From Hydrogenophaga sp. (GTDB lineage Bacteria; Pseudomonadota; Gammaproteobacteria; Burkholderiales; Burkholderiaceae_C), in NCBI GenBank assembly GCA_016741995.1, contig JACVCO010000017.1, positions 25,796-89,795 on the forward strand: a DNA stretch of 64,000 bases, read 5' to 3'. Each line of letters opens with the position of its first letter. The stretch's first letter is position 1. The translations under genes and the position numbers were made by a program. The notes beneath the pieces were generated by a model that saw only the letters and a program-made list of their open reading frames with translations, was not told where the DNA came from and did no database searches. This document shows positions 9,268 to 17,638 of this stretch, in pieces.

Positions 9268-9717
9268 TCAGAAGCCCCAGACCAGGCGGCGCGCCACCCA
9301 GCCGGTGGCGCCGTCGTAGCGTTCCACACGCACCCACTCGTCCTGCTTGTCCAGGGTCTTGAGCAGTTCGCCATGGGCCAGCTCGGCCACCACCTCGTGC
9401 TCGGTGCCCGGGCCCTTGCGCATGTTCAGCGTCTTGCCCTTGACGATGTGGTGCGGCTCGGTCGACGTGAGCGAGCGCGCGACCCAGCCCGTGTCGTCCT
9501 CGAAATCCTTCACCGCGAGCCAGTCGCCGCGGCGCTCCGTCACCCGCAGCGGGTAGCCGCGCTGCAGCTCCCACAGCACGGTGCTGTCCAGGGTGGGCCC
9601 CTCGCGCATGTTCACCGTGCTGCCGGCAATGCTGACCATCTCCTGCGCGTGGGCGGCGGCGGTGCACAGGCTCAGGGCCAGCAAGGCACGGCGGAGGTGG
9701 AGGGCAACGGTGGGCAT
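9268..9717 (-). CDS. Exported protein with two bacterial SH3 domains
   Basis: A 149-residue exported protein. The N-terminus is a signal peptide (ALLALSLCTAAAHAQ, cleavage likely after AHA). Two SH3_3-type repeats follow, each starting with an NMR-G-GP pattern: STVNMREGPTLDSTVLWEL at about residue 33 and TLNMRKGPGTEHEVVAEL at about residue 96, and each ending GWVAR. Such domains usually bind peptidoglycan or other envelope partners. A Shine-Dalgarno-like AGGAAAGGA precedes the ATG. Single gene; role unknown. Confidence 0.82.
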   Translation of the reverse strand: MPTVALHLRRALLALSLCTAAAHAQEMVSIAGSTVNMREGPTLDSTVLWELQRGYPLRVTERRGDWLAVKDFEDDTGWVARSLTSTEPHHIVKGKTLNMRKGPGTEHEVVAELAHGELLKTLDKQDEWVRVERYDGATGWVARRLVWGF

Positions 9718-9834
9718 GGGCGAATTCCTTTCCTCGATGGATGGCTGAGCAGGTCAGGACCCTGGCAGGGGTTCAGGGTTCCCCGAGGGTACCAGCCGAT
9801 GGCGGCCCGCAACAGGCGCGAGGGCCGGGAAGAT

Positions 9835-11163
9835 TTAACGGATCGGGGCTTCGACCGCCAGGTTCCCTGCGGCCAACCCGCTGCGCACCGCGCCTTCGAG
9901 CGTGGCGGGGTAGGGGCCGTCCACGTGGTCGCCCGCGGCCCACAGGCCCGGTGCCACCGCGGCCGGCGGGCGCTGCAGGCCCGGGGCGCAGGTGAAGGTG
10001 GCGCGCTTCTCGGTGACGGTCTGCAGCGGCAGCAGGCGGATGCCCAGTTGCGCCTGCGCCTGCGCAATCGCCGCGGCCTGCAAGGCCTCGCGCTCGCCCT
10101 GGCTGGCGCTGATCACGAGCGCCATCACGCCTTGCACACCGGGCTCGCGCGGGCTGAGCGCGCCGCGGTCGAACGCGAACTGGGCCGGCCCGTCGCGCAG
10201 CGCCACCATCGGCGCGGGCAGGCGCGCCGTGGGCGCCCAGGCATAGACCGTGGTGATGGCGGTGTGCTCCACCGCCGCCGCGGTGCGCGCCCAGTCGGGC
10301 GCCACGGTGGCCAGCGCGCGCGCCGCCGCGGGTGCGGTGGTGGCCCAGACCACGCGGTCGAAATGCGCGTGCGTGCCCTCGGCGAGCTCGATCCGCCAGC
10401 GGCCTTCGTCGGGCGTGATCGTCTCCACGCGCGCCCCCACGTGCACCGATTGCCCGCGCTCGATCAGCCAGCGCTCGGCCGCGTCGGGCAGCAGGGTGGA
10501 GAGATCGGCGCGCGGCAGCAGCAGGGCCGCGGGGGCGATGCCGTCGGTGGCTTCGCCGAACAAGGCGTCACGCAGCACGCGCAGGAACACGGTGCCGCTG
10601 GCCTGCGCGGCGGGCAGGTTCAGCGCCGACACGCACAGCGGCTCGATGAGTTCTTCCATCACGCGCGGCGACACGTCGAGGCAGATGCCGGCCACGGTCG
10701 CGTCGGGCGGGCAGGTGAACCCCGCGCGGCGCCAGCGCAGCGTGGCGCGCAGCAGGGCCAGGCGGTCGCCCCAGCCCCAGCCGCGCGCGGTGGCGATGGC
10801 CGCGAGCGCGTCGAACGGCGCGCGCCAGCCGGCGGCCCAGCGCGGCACCTGCAGGCCGCGGCCGTCGGCAAAGCGCAGCGAAAGCGGCAGCGCCTGCAGC
10901 ACATCCAGCGGCGCCACGCCCAGGTGCTGCATCAGGCCCAGCGTGTCGCGGTACGCGCCGATCAGGATGTGCTGGCCGTTGTCGAGCGGGCAGGCCAGGC
11001 CGTCGGCCCGGTGCAGCACCAGGCGCCGCGCCCGCCCGCCCAGCGCGTGCGCGGCCTCGAACAGGGAAACGCGCGCACCGCCCTCGGTGGCCGCCACCGC
11101 CGCGGCCAGACCGGCCCAGCCACCGCCCACCACCGCGACACGCATCGTCACAGGCGCCGTCAC
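9835..11163 (-). CDS. hpnE: Hydroxysqualene dehydroxylase HpnE
   Basis: A 442-residue flavoprotein of the amine-oxidase/phytoene-desaturase fold that reduces hydroxysqualene to squalene. The dinucleotide-binding motif VAVVGGGWAGLAAAVAATEGG is at the N-terminus, the FAD-binding GGRARR near residue 42 and the C-terminal FAD segment LWAAGDHVDGPYPATLEGAVRSG. HpnE features such as DNGQHILIGAY and ISASQGE are present. The GTG start at 11163 overlaps the hpnD stop by four bases (GTGA), so the two are coupled. HpnC, the enzyme between HpnD and HpnE, is not in the window. Confidence 0.9.
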   Translation of the reverse strand: MTAPVTMRVAVVGGGWAGLAAAVAATEGGARVSLFEAAHALGGRARRLVLHRADGLACPLDNGQHILIGAYRDTLGLMQHLGVAPLDVLQALPLSLRFADGRGLQVPRWAAGWRAPFDALAAIATARGWGWGDRLALLRATLRWRRAGFTCPPDATVAGICLDVSPRVMEELIEPLCVSALNLPAAQASGTVFLRVLRDALFGEATDGIAPAALLLPRADLSTLLPDAAERWLIERGQSVHVGARVETITPDEGRWRIELAEGTHAHFDRVVWATTAPAAARALATVAPDWARTAAAVEHTAITTVYAWAPTARLPAPMVALRDGPAQFAFDRGALSPREPGVQGVMALVISASQGEREALQAAAIAQAQAQLGIRLLPLQTVTEKRATFTCAPGLQRPPAAVAPGLWAAGDHVDGPYPATLEGAVRSGLAAGNLAVEAPIR

Positions 11164-12026
11164 AAGCGCCCCAGGGCCTGCACCTTCCAGGCGAGCCAGA
11201 ACTTGCGCAGCGGCGTCAGGCTCACGCGTTGCGTGAGCACGGCCATCGGGTCGGCCGCGATCTCGCGCAGCAGCGTGCGGTAGATGCTGGCCATCATCAG
11301 CCCGGGCTTCTGGCTGCGCCGGTCGGCGTCGGGCAGCAGGGCCAGGGCTTCTTCATAGGTGCGCAGCGCGCGTTCGCACTGGAACGCCATCAGCGCGCGG
11401 AAGCGCCGCTCGAAATCCGTCGCGTCGCTGCCCGGCGCGGCACCGCGCTTGAGCAGCTCGTGCGCCTTCACGTCGAAGCGCTGCAGCTCGTCGATCGGCA
11501 GGTAGATGCGCCCACGCATGGCGTCTTCGCCCACGTCGCGCGTGATGTTGGTGAGCTGGAATGCCAGGCCGAGCTTGTGCGCGTATTCGGTGGTGCGCGC
11601 CTCGCTCTGGCCGAAGATGCGCGCCGCCACCTCGCCCACGATGCCCGCCACCAGGTGGCAGTAGCGCTGCAGGTTCGCGAAATCCAGGTAGCGGTTCTGC
11701 TCCAGGTCCATCTGGCAGCCATCGATCACGGCCATCAGGTGCCGCGCCTCGATCTGGAACGTGGCCGCCAGCGGCATCAGCGCCTGCATCACCGGGTGCG
11801 ACGGCGCGCCTTCGTAGGCCCGCGCCACCTCGGTGCGCCACCAGGCCAGCTTGGTCTGCGCCACGCCGGCATCGCTCACCTCGTCCACCACGTCGTCCAC
11901 CTCGCGGCAGAACGCATAGAAGGCGGTGATGGCCGCCCGTCGCTCCGGTGGCAGAAACAGGAAGGCGTAGTAGAAGCTGCTACCGGACGCGGCGGCTTTC
12001 TGCTGAACGTAGTCTTGCGGGGTCAT
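11160..12026 (-). CDS. hpnD: Presqualene diphosphate synthase HpnD
   Basis: Condenses two farnesyl diphosphates to presqualene diphosphate, the first step to squalene. The protein has 288 residues. It carries the two aspartate-rich metal sites of the trans-prenyl squalene/phytoene synthase family: CREVDDVVDEVSD near residue 42 and LTNITRDVGEDAMRGRIYLP near residue 155. The N-terminal TPQDYVQQKAAASGSSFYYAF is typical for HpnD. The true start is the ATG at 12026; the open frame extends upstream without homology. It is divergent from the HiPIP gene, 111 bases away. Confidence 0.92.
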   Translation of the reverse strand: MTPQDYVQQKAAASGSSFYYAFLFLPPERRAAITAFYAFCREVDDVVDEVSDAGVAQTKLAWWRTEVARAYEGAPSHPVMQALMPLAATFQIEARHLMAVIDGCQMDLEQNRYLDFANLQRYCHLVAGIVGEVAARIFGQSEARTTEYAHKLGLAFQLTNITRDVGEDAMRGRIYLPIDELQRFDVKAHELLKRGAAPGSDATDFERRFRALMAFQCERALRTYEEALALLPDADRRSQKPGLMMASIYRTLLREIAADPMAVLTQRVSLTPLRKFWLAWKVQALGRL

Positions 12027-12137
12027 GGGGTGCGGGGAGTGTACGCATGGCCATGGTGCGCCCGCCGACGCGTTCAGCCTGGTTTCAGCAAGGCCGCCGA
12101 CGATGCCGGCGTTCCGTTCCACCCCACGAGGTTTCCC

Positions 12138-12455
12138 ATGCCATCCCATAACCGTCGCATCTTCATGCTGCAGCTCACCGCCGGCTCGGCCGCGCTGGTG
12201 GCTGGCCGTGCCGCCCTGGCCCAGGGGGCGCCCATGGTCAACGAGTCGGACCAGCAGGCCGTGGCGCTGGGCTACGCCGCCGATTCGAACAAGGTGGACC
12301 CGAAGAAGTACCCGCGGCACGTTGCGGGGCAGACCTGTGCCGGTTGCCAGCTGTTCACCGGCAAGGCCGGTGACGTGAGCGGGCCCTGCGGCATCTTCCC
12401 GGGCAAGGCGGTGTCGGCCAAGGGCTGGTGCAGCGCCTGGGTGAAGAAGGCCTGA
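12138..12455 (+). CDS. High-potential iron-sulfur protein (HiPIP)
   Basis: A 105-residue periplasmic electron carrier with one [4Fe-4S] cluster. The N-terminus is a twin-arginine signal (NRRIFMLQL followed by a hydrophobic stretch ending GRAALAQG). The four cluster cysteines follow the HiPIP spacing C-x2-C-x13-C-x13-C: TCAGCQLF, GPCGIF, GWCSAW. In proteobacteria HiPIPs pass electrons to terminal oxidases, reaction centres or tetrathionate/nitrite systems; no partner is visible nearby. It is convergent with the chaperone/usher locus. Confidence 0.93.
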   Translation: MPSHNRRIFMLQLTAGSAALVAGRAALAQGAPMVNESDQQAVALGYAADSNKVDPKKYPRHVAGQTCAGCQLFTGKAGDVSGPCGIFPGKAVSAKGWCSAWVKKA

Positions 12456-12483
12456 GCGCGGCCGGTGAGCCGGCCAGGGCTCA
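12453..12483. terminator. Bidirectional hairpin between convergent genes
   Basis: GGCCGG-TGAG-CCGGCC at 12460-12475 forms a six-pair stem, extended outside by TGAGC/GCTCA. It lies exactly between the HiPIP stop and the stop of the convergent SCPU gene. There is no clear T-tract, so it may act as a rho-independent-like barrier in both directions or merely protect 3' ends. Confidence 0.45.
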
Positions 12484-12975
12484 GTAGGTGACCGTCAGCA
12501 CCACCTGGTCGCCGTAGCTGCCGGCGGGCACGATCTGGCCGGCCGGGATGCGCGCGTGGATGGTGTGGTTCCGCTGGCCCGGCAGGCACACCAGGCCGAG
12601 CAGGCTGGTGCTGATGCTGCCGCCCACGCCGGGGCCGCCCGCGCCGCCGTCGCCCCAGGGGCTGGAGCGCGCCGCGTCGTTGAAGAGCCCGTAGCCGAGG
12701 CGGCCGCTGCCGGCGGCCATTTGCCGGTTGCCCGGGGTGCCCACGGTGCCGTGCGAGAGGGTGAGCGTGTAGCTCACGCTGCAGGCCAGCAGCAGGTAGG
12801 CGGGCGTGCAGGTGACGGTGACGCCGGCCATGCTGTCCACGCGGGTGCCGCCCGGCGAGACGTACGGGCCGAAGGCCAGCGGGGTGGCCACCACGCCGCA
12901 GGTCTGCGCCTGCGCGCCGGTGGTGAAGGCCGCCCACAACAGGGGCAGGGCGAGCCAGCGCAGCCAGTGGGTCAT
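12481..12975 (-). CDS. Spore coat U domain protein, distal pilin/tip candidate
   Basis: A 164-residue secreted protein: signal peptide (LALPLLWAAFTTGAQAQ) and an SCPU-type immunoglobulin-like fold with an early cysteine (TCGVVATPLAFG), two further cysteines, the SCPU motif GYGLFNDAARSSPWGDG near residue 105 and a C-terminal beta strand ending VVLTVTY typical of donor-strand pilins. Last gene of a four-gene chaperone/usher operon whose first gene encodes a similar SCPU protein. By position it may be the tip subunit, although Csu-type tips are usually about twice as long. Confidence 0.83.
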   Translation of the reverse strand: MTHWLRWLALPLLWAAFTTGAQAQTCGVVATPLAFGPYVSPGGTRVDSMAGVTVTCTPAYLLLACSVSYTLTLSHGTVGTPGNRQMAAGSGRLGYGLFNDAARSSPWGDGGAGGPGVGGSISTSLLGLVCLPGQRNHTIHARIPAGQIVPAGSYGDQVVLTVTY

Positions 12976-15293
12976 CGCGGTATCTCCAGTGTGCAGGTGA
13001 GTGGGCCGATGGTGGCCATGGGCACCGCATCGGGCACGGCGAAGCGCACATGGCACACGCCCAGCGGGCCGTCGATGCGCAGGATGTTCTGCGCGCGGGC
13101 GTTGCCGATCCACACCTGGCCGCCGTGGGCGAAGGGCGCGCCGGCTTCGGGGGCTTCGGTGGTTTCGCCCTGTTCGTTCAGCAGCAGCGCGCGCGAACCC
13201 GGGGCAATGAATTCGCCGCCGGGCCGCTGCACCACGAGCAGCGCCGAGCGCGTGCGGTGGGCGGGGAAGCGCACCCGCACCGCGGTCTGCGCGGGGGGGC
13301 GCACGCTCAGCTCGGGCACGGTGATGGCCACGTCCAGCGGCAGCACGTCGGCGGCGATGCCCACGGTGTTGTCCTGCCAGGGCAGCAGGCCCCACACCCA
13401 GGCGTGGCCGCGCGCGTCGGTCACGGCCACTTCGCGGTGGTTGAGTTGCACGCCCACGCCGGGCAGGTCCTCCAGTTCCACGCGCGCGGCGGCCGTGTCG
13501 CCCAGCGGGCGGCCGATCACCGGGGCGCCGCCGAACCACATCACGCCGCCCTGCGCGGTGGCGCGCCAGTGGGTGCTCGGGTCGTCGCGCCAGCGAGCGG
13601 CCTGCAGTTCCACGCGGCCGGCGTCGCCGAGGTAGCTCACGCCGGCCAGGGCGCGCAGGGTTTCGCTGCCGCCTTGCAGGCGCCAGCCCAGGCCGCCGGC
13701 GGTGGGTTCGTTGCGCTGGGCCTGCGCGCTCAGGCCGGCCTGGTCGCCCGCCTGGGCGCGCACGGCCACCGAGGTCTGTGTGTCCAGCGCGCGCGTGAAC
13801 AGCACGGCCACGCTGCTGTTGCTTTCGCGGCGGAACAGGTTCACGCCCGCGTGCCAGTGCGCGCCCACGCGGCGCTGCAGGCTGGCGGTGAAGATGTCGC
13901 TGCGCTGCCCCATCGCGTCGCGCTGCCGGATCGCGCCACCCGAGACCGTGGTCTGGCCGATGGAGGTGCCGGCGAACGCGGCCACGCGCTGGCGCGGCAG
14001 CGCGCTGCCGTCGAGCAGGCGGAAGTTCGCGCCGTTGTTCTCCACGGTGAGGTTGAGCGTGCCGCGGCGTTCGATGCGCTCGAAGCCGATCTGGGTGCGC
14101 TGGCCGCGGCCCACGCCATCGGTCTGGCTGGTGGCGAACTGCGCGCTGAGCACGCCCACGCGCGCGGGCACCCAGTGCACCCCGGTGTGGAGCGTGCGCG
14201 CGTGCTGGCCAACTTCGGCGCGCGCCAGCACGGTGAGGCCTTCGCCGATGCCGCGGCGCACGGTGCCGGCCACGAAGCCGTCGCGGTAGTTGTCGGCGGC
14301 GGTGGCGTAGCCGCGGCGCAGCACGCCGGCTTCGCCGCAGGCGTCCATCAGGCCGGGGCGCAGCAGGCGCGGGCTCACGTAGTAGGGCACGGTCTGCACC
14401 GTTTCCTGCCCGAGCACGTCGCGCTGCACCACGCGGATTTCGCCCGCGCCGGTAACGCCGGGCAGCGTGTCCAGGGTGTAGCGGCCGGGGCCCACGCTGG
14501 CGCTGCCGGCGGGGCGGCCGTTGACGAGCAAGTCCACCCCGCTGGGCACCTGCGCGCTGCCTTGCACGGCGGGCAGCGGCTGGGTGACGAGGTCGGGGCG
14601 GAGCGCGAAATCGGTGCCGTACTGCACGCCGGCAAACCGCAGCGCGGGCGCAAGCTCGCCGCTGCAGGTGATGGTGTCGCCCACGGTGCCGCGGCGCAGG
14701 CCATCGGGGTCGGCCTGCGTCCAGGCGGTGTCCAGGCGCTGCCAGCGCGGCATGCCCATCGCCTCGACGCCGCCGCGCAGCACGCCGCTGGCGCGCAGCA
14801 GGCCGCCGGTGCTCCAGCCGAAGGCGCGCAGGTCGAGCAGGGTGGCGTGGCGGCTCACGCCGCGGTCGCTCTCCAGGTTGCTGGTGTAGTCCAGCGCCAC
14901 CCCGGGCAACGGTTCGATGACGGGGGCACCCGCCACCGGCACGCCGTCGATCTGCACGCGCTGGGTCAGGAAGTCGGCCACGGGCGCGTCCAGCACCAGG
15001 CGCTGGGCGGCCACGTCCAGCCGGGGTTGCCAGCTTTGCAGGCTGTGGTGCGGCGTGCCGTCGATGAAGCGCGGCGCGTCGGGTGTGCGCAGGCGCCACT
15101 GAGACAACTGCACGGCCGGCGCGTACCACTGGCCGGCGTCTTCCATCAGCGGGGCGAAGGTGTCGACGCGCTGGCCGTTGAGCCAGACCTCGATCAGGCG
15201 GGGCGCGGGCTGCGCGTGCGCCAGGGCCGCTGCGCCCAGCAGGGCGGGCAGCAGCGAAAAAAGCCGCCGGCGGTGGTTATTCAGCCGGCGCAT
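12972..15293 (-). CDS. Fimbrial-type outer-membrane usher
   Basis: A 773-residue usher that would form the outer-membrane pore for SCPU pilin export. A signal peptide (LFSLLPALLGAAALAHAQ) is followed by an N-terminal chaperone-binding region (APRLIEVWLNGQRV), a long beta-barrel-like middle and a C-terminal plug/barrel end. Internal usher features include LDYTSNLESDRG, the plug-like DLLVNGRPAGSASVGPGRYTL at ~residue 245 and the GNARAQNILRIDGP region. The start ATG at 15293 overlaps the chaperone gene end by 17 bases, which sets the start; the open frame continues upstream only inside the chaperone. Its stop overlaps the final SCPU gene by four bases. Confidence 0.87.
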   Translation of the reverse strand: MRRLNNHRRRLFSLLPALLGAAALAHAQPAPRLIEVWLNGQRVDTFAPLMEDAGQWYAPAVQLSQWRLRTPDAPRFIDGTPHHSLQSWQPRLDVAAQRLVLDAPVADFLTQRVQIDGVPVAGAPVIEPLPGVALDYTSNLESDRGVSRHATLLDLRAFGWSTGGLLRASGVLRGGVEAMGMPRWQRLDTAWTQADPDGLRRGTVGDTITCSGELAPALRFAGVQYGTDFALRPDLVTQPLPAVQGSAQVPSGVDLLVNGRPAGSASVGPGRYTLDTLPGVTGAGEIRVVQRDVLGQETVQTVPYYVSPRLLRPGLMDACGEAGVLRRGYATAADNYRDGFVAGTVRRGIGEGLTVLARAEVGQHARTLHTGVHWVPARVGVLSAQFATSQTDGVGRGQRTQIGFERIERRGTLNLTVENNGANFRLLDGSALPRQRVAAFAGTSIGQTTVSGGAIRQRDAMGQRSDIFTASLQRRVGAHWHAGVNLFRRESNSSVAVLFTRALDTQTSVAVRAQAGDQAGLSAQAQRNEPTAGGLGWRLQGGSETLRALAGVSYLGDAGRVELQAARWRDDPSTHWRATAQGGVMWFGGAPVIGRPLGDTAAARVELEDLPGVGVQLNHREVAVTDARGHAWVWGLLPWQDNTVGIAADVLPLDVAITVPELSVRPPAQTAVRVRFPAHRTRSALLVVQRPGGEFIAPGSRALLLNEQGETTEAPEAGAPFAHGGQVWIGNARAQNILRIDGPLGVCHVRFAVPDAVPMATIGPLTCTLEIPR

Positions 15294-15960
15294 CGAGCGC
15301 CCCGGCCAGCGGGCCGGCGTCGCTGTCGGCTTCCCAGCGCAGCGCGCCGGCCGCCCAGCCCGGGGGGCGCGCCCAGCGGCATTGGCCGGCGGGCAGCGCA
15401 TAGCAGGGGCCCAGCGTGGTGCTGCGGCCGTCGGTGTCGATCAGCTTGAGTGCGCGCACCTGGATGTGGCGCGCGCCCGTGTTGCTCATCTCGACGCCGG
15501 CCTTGGTCTGGCGCCATTGCGGTTGCGGGGGCGGTGTGCCGGTGCCGGTCACGAACACCGGCAGGCTCACGCGCATGAGCAACTGCACGCCGCTCTCAAG
15601 CAGTTCGGGGGTGGCCACCTGCGTGAGCCACACGCGGTAGCTGCGCTCCACACCGGCTTCCACCGGGCCGCGCAGGCCCACACGCACCACCTGCGAGGCG
15701 CCGGGGGCGATCTCGACGATGGGTGGGTTCACGATCAGCGCCGTGGAGGGGCGCAGCTCGTCCCGGCCTTCGTCGGGTTGCGACCAGTCGAACACCTCGG
15801 CCTGCAGCAGCAGGGGGCGGTTGGTGGGGTTGTGCACCATGAGCTGGGTGGCCGACGCGCGGCTGCCCAGGTCCACACGCACCGGCCGCACCTGGAAGGC
15901 GTTGGCGGCCTGGGTGAGCAGCAGCCCGATCAGGGCGGCGATGAATGGGGTGGTGCGCAT
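15277..15960 (-). CDS. Fimbrial periplasmic chaperone (PapD-like, Csu type)
   Basis: A 227-residue periplasmic chaperone with a signal peptide (MRTTPFIAALIGLLLTQAANA) and a PapD-type two-domain fold. It shows FQVRPVRVDLGSRA, LMVHNPTNRPLLLQAEVFDW, the edge-strand alternating pattern ALIVNPPIVEIAPGASQVVRVGL and YRVWLTQV. It would deliver SCPU pilins to the usher by donor-strand complementation. Order in transcription: SCPU pilin, this chaperone, usher, second SCPU protein. Confidence 0.9.
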   Translation of the reverse strand: MRTTPFIAALIGLLLTQAANAFQVRPVRVDLGSRASATQLMVHNPTNRPLLLQAEVFDWSQPDEGRDELRPSTALIVNPPIVEIAPGASQVVRVGLRGPVEAGVERSYRVWLTQVATPELLESGVQLLMRVSLPVFVTGTGTPPPQPQWRQTKAGVEMSNTGARHIQVRALKLIDTDGRSTTLGPCYALPAGQCRWARPPGWAAGALRWEADSDAGPLAGALDAPAE

Positions 15961-15972
15961 GAGCGGCCTCGC

Positions 15973-16470
15973 TCAGTACGTGGCGGTGACGGTGATGGTG
16001 TCGAGGTACACGCCGACGTGGGCGGTGGCGCTGGACGGCACGCGGCCGTACACGGTGAAGGGTTGCGCCAGGCCGGTGCCGGTGGACGCCACGGTGGACG
16101 AACCGGCCGTGCCGTCGCCCCAGGGTTGCGAGCGGCCGGCGTCGCGGTACAGGCCGTACACCAGGGTGTCGGTGCCGCTGGTCATGCGGCGCTGGGTCAT
16201 GGTGGCGCCGGTGCCGGTGCCGGCGTTGAGCGACAGGGTGTAGGGCGTGCCCACGGTGCAGATGGCGGTCACGCTCACGCTGCCGTCGGACTGGTTGCCC
16301 GGCGTCACGATACCGAAGGCCAGCGCGCCGCCGCCGATGACGGTGCAGGCCGGCAGCACGGTGGCGGTGACGGTGAAGGTGGCGCTGCTCTGTGCCCAGG
16401 CGGGCGAGATCGACAGGGCGAGCAGGGGCACGGCCAGGGCACGTGCGAGTTGGGTGAAGCGTTTGGACAT
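15973..16470 (-). CDS. Spore coat U domain protein, major pilin candidate
   Basis: A 165-residue secreted SCPU protein. The signal peptide ends SISPAWAQS. The mature part starts SATFTVTATVLPACTV, a donor-strand-like beta segment, followed by FGIVTPG, the SCPU block YGLYRDAGRSQPWGDG near residue 110 and the C-terminal DTITVTATY. As the first gene of the operon and with a free N-terminal extension, it is the likely major structural subunit. The start ATG at 16470 is preceded by GAGGAGG. The 165 bases upstream are GC-rich and hold no gene; a promoter is presumed there but no clear -10/-35 is visible. Confidence 0.87.
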   Translation of the reverse strand: MSKRFTQLARALAVPLLALSISPAWAQSSATFTVTATVLPACTVIGGGALAFGIVTPGNQSDGSVSVTAICTVGTPYTLSLNAGTGTGATMTQRRMTSGTDTLVYGLYRDAGRSQPWGDGTAGSSTVASTGTGLAQPFTVYGRVPSSATAHVGVYLDTITVTATY

Positions 16471-16635
16471 GGAATCCTCCTCTGCGGTTTCGGGCGGGGC
16501 CGGCCTGAGGGCAGGTCGGGGCGTGCCTGAACTGTCGGCCCTGGCGGGCCTGATCTGAAGAGGGTCCGGGCGCGGCGCGGGTGGTCCCGGCGGGGGGGCG
16601 TCCAGTTTTCCCGGCAAGGGCCGGGCCGCGCGGGC

Positions 16636-17118
16636 TCAGCCGGCCGTGCGCAGTGCGTCCGTGCGGGCGGCGAACTCCTGCCGCAGTTGCTTGCGCACCT
16701 GGGCGGCCGCGTGGCGGCGTTGTTCGTCGGGGGTGGACGGGGTGAGCACCGGCACCGGGGCCGGCTTGCCGTCGTCGCCCACCGCCACCATGGTGAAGAA
16801 GCAGCTGTTGGCGTGGCGCACGACCTGGGTGCGGATGTTCTCGGCCACCACCTTGATACCGATCTCCATCGAGCTGCGCCCGGTGTGGTTCACCGACGCC
16901 AGGAAGGTGACGAGTTCCCCCACGTGGATGGGCTGCAGGAACATCACCTGGTCCACCGACAGCGTGACCACGTAGCGACCGGCGTAGCGCGCGGCGCAGG
17001 CATAGGCCACCTGGTCAAGCATCTTGAGGACGGTGCCGCCGTGCACATTGCCGGAGAAGTTGGCCATGTCGGGCGTCATGAGCACGGTCATGCTCAACTG
17101 GTGGCTGGGGAGGTCCAT
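16636..17118 (-). CDS. Acyl-CoA thioesterase (hot-dog fold, YciA/BACH type)
   Basis: A 160-residue hot-dog thioesterase that hydrolyses acyl-CoAs in the cytoplasm. The motif FSGNVHGGTVLKMLDQVAYACAARYAG (residues ~19-45), with the catalytic aspartate in MLDQ, and VDQVMFLQPIHVGELVTF are characteristic of this group. The C-terminal 25 residues are charged and helical. The ATG at 17118 was chosen because the upstream extension of the open frame is arginine/proline-rich without homology. Single leftward gene between the pilus locus and the Mrp cluster. Confidence 0.88.
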   Translation of the reverse strand: MDLPSHQLSMTVLMTPDMANFSGNVHGGTVLKMLDQVAYACAARYAGRYVVTLSVDQVMFLQPIHVGELVTFLASVNHTGRSSMEIGIKVVAENIRTQVVRHANSCFFTMVAVGDDGKPAPVPVLTPSTPDEQRRHAAAQVRKQLRQEFAARTDALRTAG

Positions 17119-17242
17119 GCGGGCGTGGGGTGGTGGCGGGCGAGGCCCGCGAATGTACACCTGCGCTCGGCGCGATGAGGCCCTGCGTGTGCGGTGCGCT
17201 CCCGGCGGCACCGATCCAGTTTTCCCCGCAGCCGGTTTTTGT

Positions 17243-17268
17243 GGTGCCCGCGACACGCCGCGGGCACC
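17243..17268 (-). terminator. Strong hairpin after the Mrp cluster
   Basis: Perfect 10-base stem GGTGCCCGCG / CGCGGGCACC with a six-base loop, about 30 bases beyond the mnhG1 stop. It is placed where the end of the 15-kb leftward Mrp transcript is expected. In the leftward direction the stem is not followed by a T-tract, so it may be a rho-assisted or 3'-end-protecting structure. Confidence 0.5.
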
Positions 17269-17296
17269 CGGTGGCGGTTGCGGGCCGGCCGCGGCC

Positions 17297-17638
17297 TCAG
17301 CGGCGCCCGGCCAGGGGTGGCGGCAGCGGGTCGCCGGCCTGGCGGCGGCGGAACAACGCGGCCCGCGCCAGCACGATGGTCGTCACCGGCGCGGTGATCG
17401 ACAGCACGATGATGATCAGCCAGACGTGCAGCGTGAGGCCATTGCCGCGCACGCTGAAGTGGATGATGGACGCGAAGGTGACGATCCACGCGGCGAGCGT
17501 GGAGGCCAGGGCCGGCGCGTGCATGCGCGAGAAGAAATCGGGCAGGCGCCGCAGGCCGAGGGCCGCAACGAGCACCACCCCGCCGCTGGCCAGCAGCAGC
17601 AGGCCGACGACGAGTTCGGGCCAGGGTGGCAAGGTCAT
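17297..17638 (-). CDS. mnhG: Mrp antiporter subunit G (set 1)
   Basis: A 113-residue small membrane subunit of a multisubunit Na+(K+)/H+ antiporter. Three helices are seen; the family motif LRRLPDFFSRMHAPALASTL is at residues ~29-48. Last gene of the six-gene set mnhA(B)CDEFG; its start overlaps mnhF by four bases. Unlike the second copy at 26-27 kb, it has no extra C-terminal domain. Mrp subunits form one large inner-membrane complex, related to the membrane arm of complex I, that exports Na+ or K+ in exchange for protons. Confidence 0.92.
   Translation of the reverse strand: MTLPPWPELVVGLLLLASGGVVLVAALGLRRLPDFFSRMHAPALASTLAAWIVTFASIIHFSVRGNGLTLHVWLIIIVLSITAPVTTIVLARAALFRRRQAGDPLPPPLAGRR

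Noticed and set aside
12976..15129. N-terminal 718 codons of the long - strand frame that ends in the distal SCPU gene
   Set aside because: Arginine/proline-rich shadow of the usher gene. Only the last 164 residues, starting at the ATG at 12975 with a signal peptide, are a real protein.
17119..17296. Possible small gene between the thioesterase and mnhG set 1
   Set aside because: Frames there are arginine/proline-rich extensions of neighbours; only a strong hairpin is convincing.
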